From contig JANQAO010000002.1 in the NCBI GenBank assembly GCA_030386295.1, forward strand, positions 62,001-126,000: 64,000 nucleotides of DNA, given 5' to 3'. Shown in pieces: positions 26,141-35,007 of this stretch (positions are counted from its first letter, which is position 1; each line of letters begins with the position of its first letter). This stretch comes from Candidatus Persebacteraceae bacterium Df01 (lineage in GTDB: Bacteria > Pseudomonadota > Gammaproteobacteria > Tethybacterales > Persebacteraceae). The notes under the pieces are model-generated. The model ran no database searches. It worked only from the letters and a program-made list of their open reading frames with translations, and had not been told where the DNA came from. A program made the position numbers and the translations under genes.

Positions 26141-26596
26141 TTAAAATCGTCCGGTGGATCCAAATCCGCCATCACGCTCTGTAGTTTGTGAAAAATCGCT
26201 AATGATTTTGAGATCCGCACGTGCCACTGGCATGATAATTAACTGCGCCATGCGTTCGCCGGGATGCAAGTTATAGTTGTCGGTGCCACGATTGAATAGC
26301 ACTACCCGTATTTCGTTTTGATAATCCGAATCAATAATACCAATAGTATTTGCCAATACAATGCCGTGTTTAACACCCAACCCGGAGCGCGGCGCTAATA
26401 GCGCCATATAACCGGGATTGCCGATAGAAATAGCAATCCCAGTACCGACATTGGCAACTTCGCCCGGCGCGATAAGTTGCGGTGTATCTAAACAAGCCCG
26501 CAAATCCATGCCTGCCGACCCTGTTGTGGCATAAGCCGGACTAGGAAAATCACGTCCCACACGAGCATCAATGATACGGGTTTCAATTTTAAGCAT
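26141..26596 (-). CDS. dut: dUTP diphosphatase
   Basis: Hydrolyses dUTP to dUMP, keeping uracil out of DNA and feeding thymidylate synthesis. The five trimeric-dUTPase motifs are present, including GSAGMDLRAC, APRSGLGVKHGIVLANTIG, GIIDSDYQNEI, PGERMAQLIIMP and a C-terminal RDGGFGSTGRF that closes over the active site. I start at the ATG at 26596 (151 residues) because a GGAG ribosome site lies just ahead; a TTG at 26608 would overlap that site. It follows pgi by 17 bp on the same strand. Confidence 0.95.
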   Translation of the reverse strand: MLKIETRIIDARVGRDFPSPAYATTGSAGMDLRACLDTPQLIAPGEVANVGTGIAISIGNPGYMALLAPRSGLGVKHGIVLANTIGIIDSDYQNEIRVVLFNRGTDNYNLHPGERMAQLIIMPVARADLKIISDFSQTTERDGGFGSTGRF

Positions 26597-26613
26597 AATA
26601 TTCTCCAAGTTAT

Positions 26614-28212
26614 TCAGCGCAGACGACGCAAATGTGCGGCCTGCCCACGGGTAGATGAATCTTTCCCGGCAATACCCTCATCATCCATAACGGTCAACAG
26701 CTCGCCAATCAGTGATTTTCCTAATTCCACGCCCCATTGGTCAAAAGCGTTCACACCCCAAATAACGCTTTCCACAAAGGTGCGGTGTTCGTACAATGCC
26801 AGTAACCTTCCCAGCGTAAAAGGTGTTATTTTTTCAAACAACAAAGTAATGGAAGGACGTCCACCAACACAACGACGATGAGGTTCAATATCGCCGCTAG
26901 TACCATGAAGCAGCGCTTCGGATTGAGCCAAACAATTTGCTAGCAATACACGATGATTAGCGTCTAGTGCCGAATCGTGGCTGCGTGCAACTGCGACAAA
27001 TTCACACGGAACAACGTCCGTACCTTGGTGCAGCAATTGAAAAAAAGCGTGCTGCGCATTGCTCCCGGTCGCTCCCCACACCACCGGTCCGGTATGTCGT
27101 ACAGCGGTTCTCCCACCGGCACCCGCCTGTTTGCCATTGCTTTCCATATCCAACTGCTGCAAATAAGCCGGCAAATGCCGTAGCCGGTGACTGTACGGCA
27201 ACACCGCGCGGGTTGGATAGCGAAAAAAATTACGGTGCCAAACGCCAACAAGCCCCAACATAAGCGGCAAATTTTTCGATACCGGTGCCGCACAAAAATG
27301 CTTGTCCATACAATGTGCACCGCTCAGCAAATCAAAAAAATGTTTTGTGCCGACAGCAATGAGCAGTGGTAACCCAATTGCCGACCACAATGAATAACGT
27401 CCACCCACCCAGCCCCACAATTCAAATATACATTCGCGGGCGACACCAAAAGCTGCTGCTTTTTCAGGCGCAGCCGTTGCCGCCGCGAAATGCCGCCAAA
27501 CATCATTGTCGCCAACAGCATGAGCCAGCCAGTTTTTTGCCATTTCCGCATTAGCGAGTGTTTCTGTGGTACTAAAGCTTTTGGAGGACACAATAAATAG
27601 CGTTCGACACGGATCCAGCGTGGCCACGATATCAGCAAAATGAGTACCGTCAATATTAGAAACAAAATGCAACCTCGGACCATCGTGATACGAACGCAGC
27701 GCCGTTGCCACTAAGCGTGGCCCCAAGTCGCTACCTCCAATACCGATACTGACTACATCGGTAAAAGGTTGCTCATTAGTGGCAGTAAGATTACCGTGGC
27801 GAATACGTTTAGCAAAATCAATAAGACGCGCCTGTGATTGGCGAATCGCAGTCATAATATCAATACTACCAACAATCAAAGAAGACTTACTTTGGCTGCG
27901 CAAGGCGGTGTGTAATGCTGGGCGGTCTTCACTGTCATTAACAGCATCACCAGAAAATAGTGCATCACGCCGCGCTTCAACACCCGCAGCTTGCGCTAAC
28001 TGAATCAGTAATGAAACGGTCTTAGCAGTCAGGCACACTTTGGAAAAATCCATCAACAAATCATCTAACTGCAAAGAGAAATTATCAAACCGTGCCGAGT
28101 CTTCGGCAAACAATTGCCGCAGCGTATGCGTACCGATCAGCGTACGTTGATGCGCCTGCAACTCCTTCCACGCATGTGTTTGTTCAATCCCGCTGGTGGT
28201 GAAAATACTCAC
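26614..28212 (-). CDS. pgi: Glucose-6-phosphate isomerase
   Basis: Interconverts glucose 6-phosphate and fructose 6-phosphate. Signature segments are VSIGIGGSDLGPRLVATAL, IVSSKSFSTTETLANAE, WGWVGGRYSLWSAIGLPL (which includes the PGI family signature region) and SVIWGVNAFDQWGVELGK near the C-terminus with the catalytic histidine and glutamate regions between. The 532-residue length is typical of the bacterial long form. It is followed closely by dut. Confidence 0.95.
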   Translation of the reverse strand: MSIFTTSGIEQTHAWKELQAHQRTLIGTHTLRQLFAEDSARFDNFSLQLDDLLMDFSKVCLTAKTVSLLIQLAQAAGVEARRDALFSGDAVNDSEDRPALHTALRSQSKSSLIVGSIDIMTAIRQSQARLIDFAKRIRHGNLTATNEQPFTDVVSIGIGGSDLGPRLVATALRSYHDGPRLHFVSNIDGTHFADIVATLDPCRTLFIVSSKSFSTTETLANAEMAKNWLAHAVGDNDVWRHFAAATAAPEKAAAFGVARECIFELWGWVGGRYSLWSAIGLPLLIAVGTKHFFDLLSGAHCMDKHFCAAPVSKNLPLMLGLVGVWHRNFFRYPTRAVLPYSHRLRHLPAYLQQLDMESNGKQAGAGGRTAVRHTGPVVWGATGSNAQHAFFQLLHQGTDVVPCEFVAVARSHDSALDANHRVLLANCLAQSEALLHGTSGDIEPHRRCVGGRPSITLLFEKITPFTLGRLLALYEHRTFVESVIWGVNAFDQWGVELGKSLIGELLTVMDDEGIAGKDSSTRGQAAHLRRLR

Positions 28213-28305
28213 AGAAATATAAAATACGATAAAACCCGCATTTTATGCCAAGCGCAAAATTTTTCTTATCAATTTAAAGATATGGTTTCCTGTTACCGTT
28301 TTTCG

Positions 28306-29521
28306 CTAAGCCGCCGTTGATTCCGCTGAACCGACAGGAATATGTCGACGCCCAACCATCGCGTCAATAACCATATTTTGAAAGCGGTGGACCGGCTCCT
28401 CAAAGTGATAACACATGCGACCACCCGCATAAGGATTCTGCGCAAGTCCTCGTTGCACTTTTTCGCAAATGCTAACATCTTCCAAATTCACCTCATCCCA
28501 AAAACTCAACACTTCATTAATTTCTTTGTTGGAAGCATCTTTGGCACACTCAGGATGGCTGACAAGCCATGCCGTTTCAGTCGTCCGTGACGCCGACACG
28601 GGACGCGCTAAAATGATAAAGGCATGACTCGGCATAACGAAAATAATCACGTTGGGAAACAATCCAAAAAAATAACCGCTAGCCTGTTCCACTGTAGACA
28701 AACCAGACAAATTTTTCATACTAAGCCAGCCAGCGTCATCAGTAGTAGTAACCGGAGAAGTGCAAATTCCACAATACATTCCGTCACCCTGCCACCGATG
28801 GTGGTCAACAATACGCGATGTTTTAGCAAGCCGCGGGTGTACCCACGGCAAATGGTAGTATTCCACGGCATTTTCAACCAACAATTTCCAGTTACACTGA
28901 ATGTCGTATGTGCGCTCTCCCAACACTTCCCATTCGTCCAGCCGGTAATTAGCCAATCGAGTTGATAAATCACCGACAACGTCTTGCAGTGACGGCGCGG
29001 TATCATCCAGACAGGCAAATACCAACATACCCCACTGTGCTACACGCACCGGAAATAGTCCAAATTCCTTTTTGTCAAAATCGCGCAAATGAGACATGTC
29101 ATGCATCTTTATCATCCGACGATTAGCGCCCTTGTCAAAAAGCGGTGTGCCCACGCAGTCGCCACGCAAATTGTATCCCCAGCCGTGATAAGGGCAAATA
29201 ATATGTTTTTTGACAGCGCCACTGGCAGCGCACAGTTGTGTACCGCGATGCCGGCAGACATTGTAAAAACCTCGCAAATCCCCCCCCCTCATCGCGAGTG
29301 ATAATAACCGATTGACCACCAATATCGGTGACTAGAATATCACCGGTATTTTTTACTTGAGTTGCAGGTCCTGCGACCACCCAGTTGCGGCCGAACACCT
29401 GCCGCTGCTCCAAATCAAAAAAATCAGAATCTGTATAGGCATCAGGAATAAGCGTGACAGCAGACTCCACAGACGCACGACTACCAGTGTATGTGTCTTC
29501 ACACAAATAACGGTGAGACAT
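28306..29521 (-). pseudogene. Rieske-type ring-hydroxylating/demethylating oxygenase alpha subunit, frameshifted in a G9 tract
   Basis: Two overlapping frames make one Rieske oxygenase. The N-terminal part starts at the ATG at 29521 (MSHRYLCEDTYTGSRAS) behind a GGAG site. It reads to GQSVIITRDE and then shifts at a run of nine G on the coding strand (29288-29280). Eight G would read DEGGDLRGFYNVCRHRG and give an intact protein of about 404 residues. After the shift come the Rieske cluster motif (CRHRGTQLC, ICPYHGW) and the mononuclear iron motif ENAVEYYHLPWVHPRL. Everything else is open, so this may be a phase-variable gene, a recent mutation or a base-count error. It follows the FAD oxidase gene directly. 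Members related in layout include glycine betaine and stachydrine demethylases, but the substrate is not known. Confidence 0.85.
29280..29288 (-). repeat. Nine-base homopolymer (C9 on plus, G9 on coding strand)
   Basis: Located inside the Rieske oxygenase coding sequence at the exact point where its reading frame breaks. Long G tracts are slippage-prone and underlie phase variation in several pathogens. They are also hard to sequence. Confidence 0.95.
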
Positions 29522-29522
29522 G

Positions 29523-30839
29523 TTAACTCCAAGGAAACGGACTATTAGAAACTGGATGCGTTTGCCCCTCAGCAAAACGAGAAAATCGAAACGGCTTAAG
29601 CAATTGTTGTTCGTCACCCTGCAATTCTGCTGCCACCAAAGCACCCACGCCAATCATTTTATAACCGTGATTAGAATCGGCAATAAAATAAACATTGTCG
29701 CCACCAATACGGTCAAAAACCGGAAAATTATCCGGTGTAAAACAGCCAATGCCACCGGACGGTTCGCGCCGATATTGTGACCATTCAGTGGAAAATCGTT
29801 CCTGACAGTGCGCTAATGCCGACATCCACATTTCAGCAAAATCTTCACCAACAATAAATTCTGGCGAATCGGGACCATAAGGGTCAACCGACACATCAAC
29901 GGCATTTCGAAGTACCTCGTGTGGTGCCGCACCACCTTGCACACCATTAAAGTGAAAATCTGGTTTGTAATAAATCCCCCACGGCTTTTCAGTGATAATG
30001 TGACCATCCACTATGGAGCGCAACGCTGCATCAGAATCTACATGCACCACCGGTGGCAAACCACCGCTCGCATCGGTAAGAAAGTCCGGTGCTACACCCA
30101 GAGTTCCCTCTTGCAAAGACCAGTAGCGCCACATGGCTCTTTCTTCGCTTGTGCCGCCGGCGGCAACTGGTATGCATTGCGGCAATTCCAACATTTTCCA
30201 ACACTCATACACCCAAGGACCGACAGCGATAACGACCTGCTCGCAATCAATATTGCCACGTGTCGTTCTAACCGTTCGCACTGCACCCGACGAATCCGTA
30301 TCAAGACCAACGACGGCAGTATTTTCAATAATCGTTGCGCCGTTAGCACAAGCTTTTTGCGCGAGCCCCTGTATTGATGCCTTATTGTTGGCATACCCCC
30401 CACGCTTTTCGTGTAACACTGAAGTAACACCTTCGGCACGCCAATCGGGATAAATTTGTTTCATGTACTGTCGCGTTTGCTCAGCTCCTTCAATAAATTT
30501 GGACTCATAACCAATATCAGCCTGTTCTTTGGCAATTCCGCGCACTTGCTCACGCATAGATTCCATACTGATTTGTAGATAGCCGACAGAGTGATACGAA
30601 AATGCTTCTGGATCGCTTTCCCAAACACCAACACTGTGCGCCATCAATTCGCGCATAGCAGGTTGATAATAGTTGTTGCGTACTACACCGCAAGCAATGC
30701 CAGAAGCGCCAGCACCGATAGTTGACTTGTCCACAATGACTACGTCAGCGGCAGTCTTGAGGTGCGCTGCCACAGATAAGCCGTGAATACCAGCACCGAT
30801 AATAACAATCCGCGCATGCGCGGGAATTGAATTGTTCAT
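29523..30839 (-). CDS. FAD-dependent amine oxidoreductase (DAO family, sarcosine/dimethylglycine oxidase-like)
   Basis: DAO-family flavoprotein of 438 residues. The N-terminal dinucleotide fold is RIVIIGAGIHGLSVAAHL, followed by VDKSTIGAGASGIACGVVR, where covalent or tight FAD binding occurs in this family. The C-terminal GGIGCFTPDNFPVFDRIG and YFIADSNHGYKMIGVGALVA resemble sarcosine and dimethylglycine oxidases, without the folate-binding domain of the long forms. The stop codon lies one base from the start codon of the downstream Rieske oxygenase, so they form a pair. A plausible but unproven role is stepwise N-demethylation of a methylated amine such as a betaine. No ferredoxin reductase gene is adjacent. 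Confidence 0.85.
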   Translation of the reverse strand: MNNSIPAHARIVIIGAGIHGLSVAAHLKTAADVVIVDKSTIGAGASGIACGVVRNNYYQPAMRELMAHSVGVWESDPEAFSYHSVGYLQISMESMREQVRGIAKEQADIGYESKFIEGAEQTRQYMKQIYPDWRAEGVTSVLHEKRGGYANNKASIQGLAQKACANGATIIENTAVVGLDTDSSGAVRTVRTTRGNIDCEQVVIAVGPWVYECWKMLELPQCIPVAAGGTSEERAMWRYWSLQEGTLGVAPDFLTDASGGLPPVVHVDSDAALRSIVDGHIITEKPWGIYYKPDFHFNGVQGGAAPHEVLRNAVDVSVDPYGPDSPEFIVGEDFAEMWMSALAHCQERFSTEWSQYRREPSGGIGCFTPDNFPVFDRIGGDNVYFIADSNHGYKMIGVGALVAAELQGDEQQLLKPFRFSRFAEGQTHPVSNSPFPWS

Positions 30840-30960
30840 TTCTCTCTCTCCATACTAAAAAAATTATAACTACAAATGCCTTTTCCTACTTTCCCGCCAA
30901 TCTTTCAAACCATTGCATATCCCATTCATTCAACCGCTAAAATTTGAGCGTCATTCAATA

Positions 30961-31015
30961 GAAAAACAATTACGTATTGTAAGATAAAATATTACGTAAT
31001 TATGCTCTTTTTTTT
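30961..31015. terminator. AT-rich inverted repeat, likely bidirectional terminator
   Basis: AATTACGTA (30968-30976) and TACGTAATT (30993-31001) form a perfect 9-bp stem with a 16-base loop. On the minus strand, where trmB ends just upstream, the stem is followed by GTTTTTC. On the plus strand it is followed by a run of eight T (31008-31015). The stem is weak (two G-C pairs), and an operator palindrome is the other possibility because the FAD oxidase gene starts 130 bp away. Confidence 0.45.
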
Positions 31016-31046
31016 CTAAGCAGGTTTGATGAAAAAATCGCTTAAT

Positions 31047-31736
31047 TTATGTAATTCGCTGAAAAATAATATCAGTCGTCCCCCGACCTTCGTTAATCCC
31101 ACGTTCAGCAAAACGGGTATGTGGACGCGCCGCCAACCTCTTCGCCGCTTCCGCCTCGGACATACGTTCAAAACAGGCATTAGCCAAAAAATAATCATTT
31201 GTGGCATCGGCATAGGATTGCCAATCGGTAGCCATGTGAAAAAACCCGCCGCGCATGATTTTTTGCGCCAATAGCGCAACAAAAGCGGGGTTGAGCAAAC
31301 GGCGCTTATGATGGCGTTTTTTTGGCCACGGATCAGGAAAAAACACGTACACGCCAGCCAACGTATCGTCAGCGATCATTTGCGGCAACCACAAAGCAGC
31401 GTCAGCGCAAACAACACGTGCGTTGGTTATTTGCGCTGAATCCAATTTATTAAGTAGCGCCCCCACACCGGGTGTATACACTTCAAAACCGACATAATTA
31501 TTTTCCGGCTGTGCCAACGCCAACGCTGCCAGCGCCTCACCATAACCACAGCCAATTTCAATAAATAACGGCGCCTTACGACCAAACAGTACCGGCCAAT
31601 CCATATCCGCTGCCGCATCTGTCACATAACACGCCCACAGTTGTTGCAGAGCGCGCTTTTGCGCAACGGTAATACGTCCTTCACGACGTACATAACTGCG
31701 TACGCCTTTGACAGCAGGAATTTGTGAGTGCGTCAT
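31047..31736 (-). CDS. trmB: tRNA (guanine-N7)-methyltransferase
   Basis: Methylates G46 in the variable loop of tRNAs. SAM motif I is FIEIGCGYGEALAALA, and the family hallmark is YVFFPDPWPKKRHHKRRLL with the conserved substrate-binding residues. HTRFAERGINEGRGTTDIIF is the typical C-terminus. I start at the ATG at 31736 (229 residues) with a weak GGTAA site; a TTG four codons upstream is also in frame. It is the last gene of a thiS-thiG-trmB run. Confidence 0.93.
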   Translation of the reverse strand: MTHSQIPAVKGVRSYVRREGRITVAQKRALQQLWACYVTDAAADMDWPVLFGRKAPLFIEIGCGYGEALAALALAQPENNYVGFEVYTPGVGALLNKLDSAQITNARVVCADAALWLPQMIADDTLAGVYVFFPDPWPKKRHHKRRLLNPAFVALLAQKIMRGGFFHMATDWQSYADATNDYFLANACFERMSEAEAAKRLAARPHTRFAERGINEGRGTTDIIFQRIT

Positions 31737-31763
31737 GTCAATTACCAACAGCGACAGTGTTTA

Positions 31764-32546
31764 TTATTTTCCGATAATGCCGGCCGTCGGCGACGAAGGT
31801 GCGGCGGCATAATCCTGCCGTGTCATTCTACCGGCTAAATATGCTTCCCGCCCAGCTTCAACAGCCAGGCGCATGGCAGCAGCCATTCGTACTGGCATAC
31901 GCGCTTTGGCAATGGCGGTATTCATGAGGACACCATCGCAACCCAACTCCATAGCAATGGCGGCATCTGATACCGTACCCACTCCGGCATCTACAATCAC
32001 CGGTACTTGCGCGTTTTCTATGATAATTCGCAAATTATGCGGGTTAACGATGCCCATGCCAGAGCCGATGAGAGAGGCCAGTGGCATAACCGCTGCACAA
32101 CCGATATTTTCCAATTCTCTCGCCACAATTGGGTCATCACTAGTATAGGCCATCACATCAAAACCATCCGCTACCAGTTCCCTTGCCGCTGCCAATGTCT
32201 GTACCACATCGGGAAACAGCGTTTTCTCGTCTCCCAACACTTCCAGTTTGACAAGCGAAGCACCTAACAATTCTCGTGCTAATTTAAGCGTCCGCACAGC
32301 GGCAGCGGCATCATAACAGCCGGCGGTATTTGGCAAAATGGTAAATTGATTTGGCGGCAAAGCCTCCAGTAATGAAGGTTCACCTGCGTCCTGACCGATA
32401 TTTGTACGACGCACGGCAACAGTAACAATTTGAGTACCGCTGGCATCAACAGCAGCACGAGTTTCATCAAAATCACGATATTTTCCAGTGCCCACCAAAA
32501 GCCGTGAAGCATAATCACGTCCGGCAATACGTAAACAATCTGCCAT
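31764..32546 (-). CDS. thiG: Thiazole synthase
   Basis: Builds the thiazole phosphate of thiamine from deoxyxylulose phosphate, dehydroglycine and ThiS thiocarboxylate. The Schiff-base lysine is Lys100 in [31 protein letters not shown] and [21 protein letters not shown] are ThiG signatures. The protein has 260 residues. Its start overlaps the thiS stop by one base. No TPP riboswitch is recognisable upstream of thiS. Confidence 0.96.
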   Translation of the reverse strand: MADCLRIAGRDYASRLLVGTGKYRDFDETRAAVDASGTQIVTVAVRRTNIGQDAGEPSLLEALPPNQFTILPNTAGCYDAAAAVRTLKLARELLGASLVKLEVLGDEKTLFPDVVQTLAAARELVADGFDVMAYTSDDPIVARELENIGCAAVMPLASLIGSGMGIVNPHNLRIIIENAQVPVIVDAGVGTVSDAAIAMELGCDGVLMNTAIAKARMPVRMAAAMRLAVEAGREAYLAGRMTRQDYAAAPSSPTAGIIGK

Positions 32547-32752
32547 CAGCCACCTCCCACGGCAGTGACAATCTCTATCACATCGCCATTATGAAGACAT
32601 TCATTTTGATGCCTACTTTGGGGAACAATGATTCCATTTTTTTCCACGGCAATTTTTTGTCCACGTAAATTCATGGTGTTCAACAAGTCAGAGACGGTCC
32701 CGCCGCTATTCAGATGTCGCACAATGCCGTTAACAGTGCAGGTGATTTCCAT
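32546..32752 (-). CDS. thiS: Sulfur carrier protein ThiS
   Basis: Ubiquitin-fold sulfur carrier of 68 residues ending in AVGGG; the terminal glycine is adenylated and thiocarboxylated to donate sulfur to Thi[16 protein letters not shown] and [14 protein letters not shown] match the family. It is directly joined to thiG. No other thi genes are in the window. Confidence 0.93.
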   Translation of the reverse strand: MEITCTVNGIVRHLNSGGTVSDLLNTMNLRGQKIAVEKNGIIVPQSRHQNECLHNGDVIEIVTAVGGG

Positions 32753-32825
32753 TACTTGAATAACTTCCTTATCATTTATTATTTAATAAAAAGTTAATTA
32801 TCCTTGATATGCTGAAAAAAACACA

Positions 32826-34007
32826 TCATTTTTTGCCCCCAGAAGATATAGTGTTGATAAGTACGGTAACCATAGTACCCGCAGACACGCCATCAACACT
32901 GCCCTGGCGATCACCCTGCTGGATAATGGCATTACCGCTTTGAGAAAGACGGGCAACAATATCGTAGCTGTCAGTACTGCTCATATTTATCGCCGGTGCC
33001 ATGGCATCGTCATCGCTCAATGTTACCGTAAGCGGCAGTTGGAATGTTGTCAAACTACGCACCGCCAATGGAACCGAAGCACCGTCATCAGCAGCCTTGG
33101 CAAAAATAAAAAGCGTATCGGACTCATCCACACGTTGAGTTTGGCTTAATTGCACTATAACTACCACATTGCTTTTTTTCGCTTTTGTAGCACTGGAGGC
33201 GACCAATTTTTCTTCCAAGTCGGTAATAGCGACAGCAATATCATTTTGTGCTTCGGGAACGTCAGCCAAATTATCGTGTGCTCGCCACCAATAGCCAAGC
33301 GCTTCATCTAAAAGCCCACGCCGCTCAGCGTGCAAGCCAGCAAGCCACAAAATAGATGGCGCCTCAGGCGTTTTTATAAGTGCTACCGTCAACAAACCGC
33401 TAAGTGTGTCATCATCGGTCGACAACCCCTTCATCATCAGCGCGTCAATGTTGGCCGCGAGTAACTCTGACGTATTACCAACGACGGCGCGAGCGCGGGC
33501 ATAATAGTCAGCAGCAGCAGCATAGTCGCCCTGCGCGCCCATCACTCTTCCTAGCCAAGCTAGCGCCTCGGCGTCTTGCGGATGAGTAACAGTACGCTGT
33601 TTTAGTTTAGCAGTGAGTTCTTCTATACTCGGCGGCGGCATCAACGTTGCGGGCGTACCAAGAAAAAAATACAGCAGCGGTGTAAACAGCAACAATACAA
33701 CCGTCGTAAACACCACACTACGCCAGTCTTTTTTAAACACAGGCTGTACGGCTAACGCAGGTGATATTTCTTTACCCGCTTCTTGCAACAACTGATAGGC
33801 AATTTCTTCCTCATACTCATGTACCTCTTCAGGAGTAGTATCACTAGCGACAGCGCGAGCATCATCCAATCGCTCTCGGGCAGCACTAATGTTTTCATCA
33901 CGCGCAGTATCATGTTGATTGCATGGCCGCCGTAAAAAAGCAGGCAACACAAACGCCAACGACAACAACATCATTAGCAAAGCGACAACTATAAAAGTAA
34001 TATTCAT
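32826..34007 (-). CDS. ccmI: Cytochrome c biogenesis protein CcmI
   Basis: Holds apocytochrome c for haem ligation in System I maturation. The N-terminal helix (about 3-24) and a second one (about 94-114) flank a cytoplasmic loop. TPR repeats follow from about residue 130 (HPQDAEALAWLGRVMGAQGDY). The C-terminal third (about 285-393) is a beta-rich domain as in CycH-type proteins. 393 residues. Last gene of the ccm operon; its start overlaps the ccmH stop by four bases. Confidence 0.9.
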   Translation of the reverse strand: MNITFIVVALLMMLLSLAFVLPAFLRRPCNQHDTARDENISAARERLDDARAVASDTTPEEVHEYEEEIAYQLLQEAGKEISPALAVQPVFKKDWRSVVFTTVVLLLFTPLLYFFLGTPATLMPPPSIEELTAKLKQRTVTHPQDAEALAWLGRVMGAQGDYAAAADYYARARAVVGNTSELLAANIDALMMKGLSTDDDTLSGLLTVALIKTPEAPSILWLAGLHAERRGLLDEALGYWWRAHDNLADVPEAQNDIAVAITDLEEKLVASSATKAKKSNVVVIVQLSQTQRVDESDTLFIFAKAADDGASVPLAVRSLTTFQLPLTVTLSDDDAMAPAINMSSTDSYDIVARLSQSGNAIIQQGDRQGSVDGVSAGTMVTVLINTISSGGKK

Positions 34008-34477
34008 TTTTTTTCCAACAGACGAGCAGCGTCTTGACGTTGAGCAACACTAAGTTCGGCACGCCGCTGCCGGCGAAGGGTGGTTGGTAGTAGCGCCAAC
34101 GCCATTACCACCAGCACAAAAGGTGCCAACCACAATGCCGCCGTACTACCTTTAACAGGTGGTTGATACAATACAAAATCGCCATAACGCGCCACCATAA
34201 AATCAATGATTTTCTTATCACCAGCATTAGCGCGCACCATATCACCAATAATAAGACGCATATCTTTGGCTAGTGGCGCGTCCGATTCGGACAGCGTTTG
34301 ATTTTGACAAACCAAGCAACGCAGCTGCTTAATAAGGCTCGCGTATTGAATTTCTTGCTGCTCATCATCAAAATGTGTAATGTCAATACCACCACCGACA
34401 GCAGGTAATATAATGGAGAAAAAACAAATTATCGCCAGCAACTGAACAACAATTTTTCGTGATGATTTAATATTCAT
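34004..34477 (-). CDS. ccmH: Cytochrome c biogenesis protein CcmH
   Basis: Membrane-anchored thiol protein that reduces the haem-binding cysteines of apocytochrome c. The redox pair is Cys54 and Cys57 in LRCLVCQNQTLSESDAPLAK, the family signature. A signal or anchor segment is at about 10-28 and a C-terminal membrane helix at about 112-130. 157 residues, the short single-domain form, with CcmI encoded separately. It overlaps both neighbours by one to four bases. Confidence 0.94.
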   Translation of the reverse strand: MNIKSSRKIVVQLLAIICFFSIILPAVGGGIDITHFDDEQQEIQYASLIKQLRCLVCQNQTLSESDAPLAKDMRLIIGDMVRANAGDKKIIDFMVARYGDFVLYQPPVKGSTAALWLAPFVLVVMALALLPTTLRRQRRAELSVAQRQDAARLLEKK

Positions 34478-35007
34478 TATTTGGACGCAGCATCTTGTAA
34501 GCGCCGTACTAACGGTAAAATAGTTTCCACAATATCGCGCTCGTTGAGCACCCCCACATGTTTGTGGCGAATAATTCCGCCGTCATCAATGACAAAAGTT
34601 TCAGGTACCCCATATACGCCCCAGTCCAACCCAACACGACCATCGGCATCTATCACTGACACGCGGTACGGATTTCCCCATTGTTTCAGCCACGCAAGAG
34701 CGCTATCACCGATATCTTTATAATTCAGCCCCACCAATATGGTTTCCTCTTGCAACAAATTAACCAGCAATGGGTGTTCAGCACGACAACTTACGCACCA
34801 CGATGCCCAGACATTGAGTAACCATACGTGCCCACGAAAATCTTCAGGTGTGATATGCCGCTCCGGTTCACTGAGAGATGGTAGTGAAAAAGCAGGCACC
34901 GGTTTATCCACCAGCGGCGACGGCACATGACGTGGGTTTAAATACAACCCCGCCAGCATAATCCCCGCCAGCGGCAAAAAAATAAGTAGCGGTAGTAGGC
35001 GCTTCAT
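34477..35007 (-). CDS. ccmG: Thiol:disulfide interchange protein CcmG/DsbE
   Basis: Membrane-tethered periplasmic thioredoxin of System I. The active site is WASWCVSC (Cys71, Cys74) after an N-terminal anchor (about 4-22). YGVPETFVIDDGGIIRHKHVG contains the cis-proline region and is typical of CcmG. 176 residues. Its start overlaps the ccmF stop by four bases. Confidence 0.95.
   Translation of the reverse strand: MKRLLPLLIFLPLAGIMLAGLYLNPRHVPSPLVDKPVPAFSLPSLSEPERHITPEDFRGHVWLLNVWASWCVSCRAEHPLLVNLLQEETILVGLNYKDIGDSALAWLKQWGNPYRVSVIDADGRVGLDWGVYGVPETFVIDDGGIIRHKHVGVLNERDIVETILPLVRRLQDAASK

Noticed and set aside
32753-32830. Possible TPP riboswitch upstream of thiS
   Set aside because: The gap is only about 73 bases and has no conserved thi-box-like sequence or paired stems.
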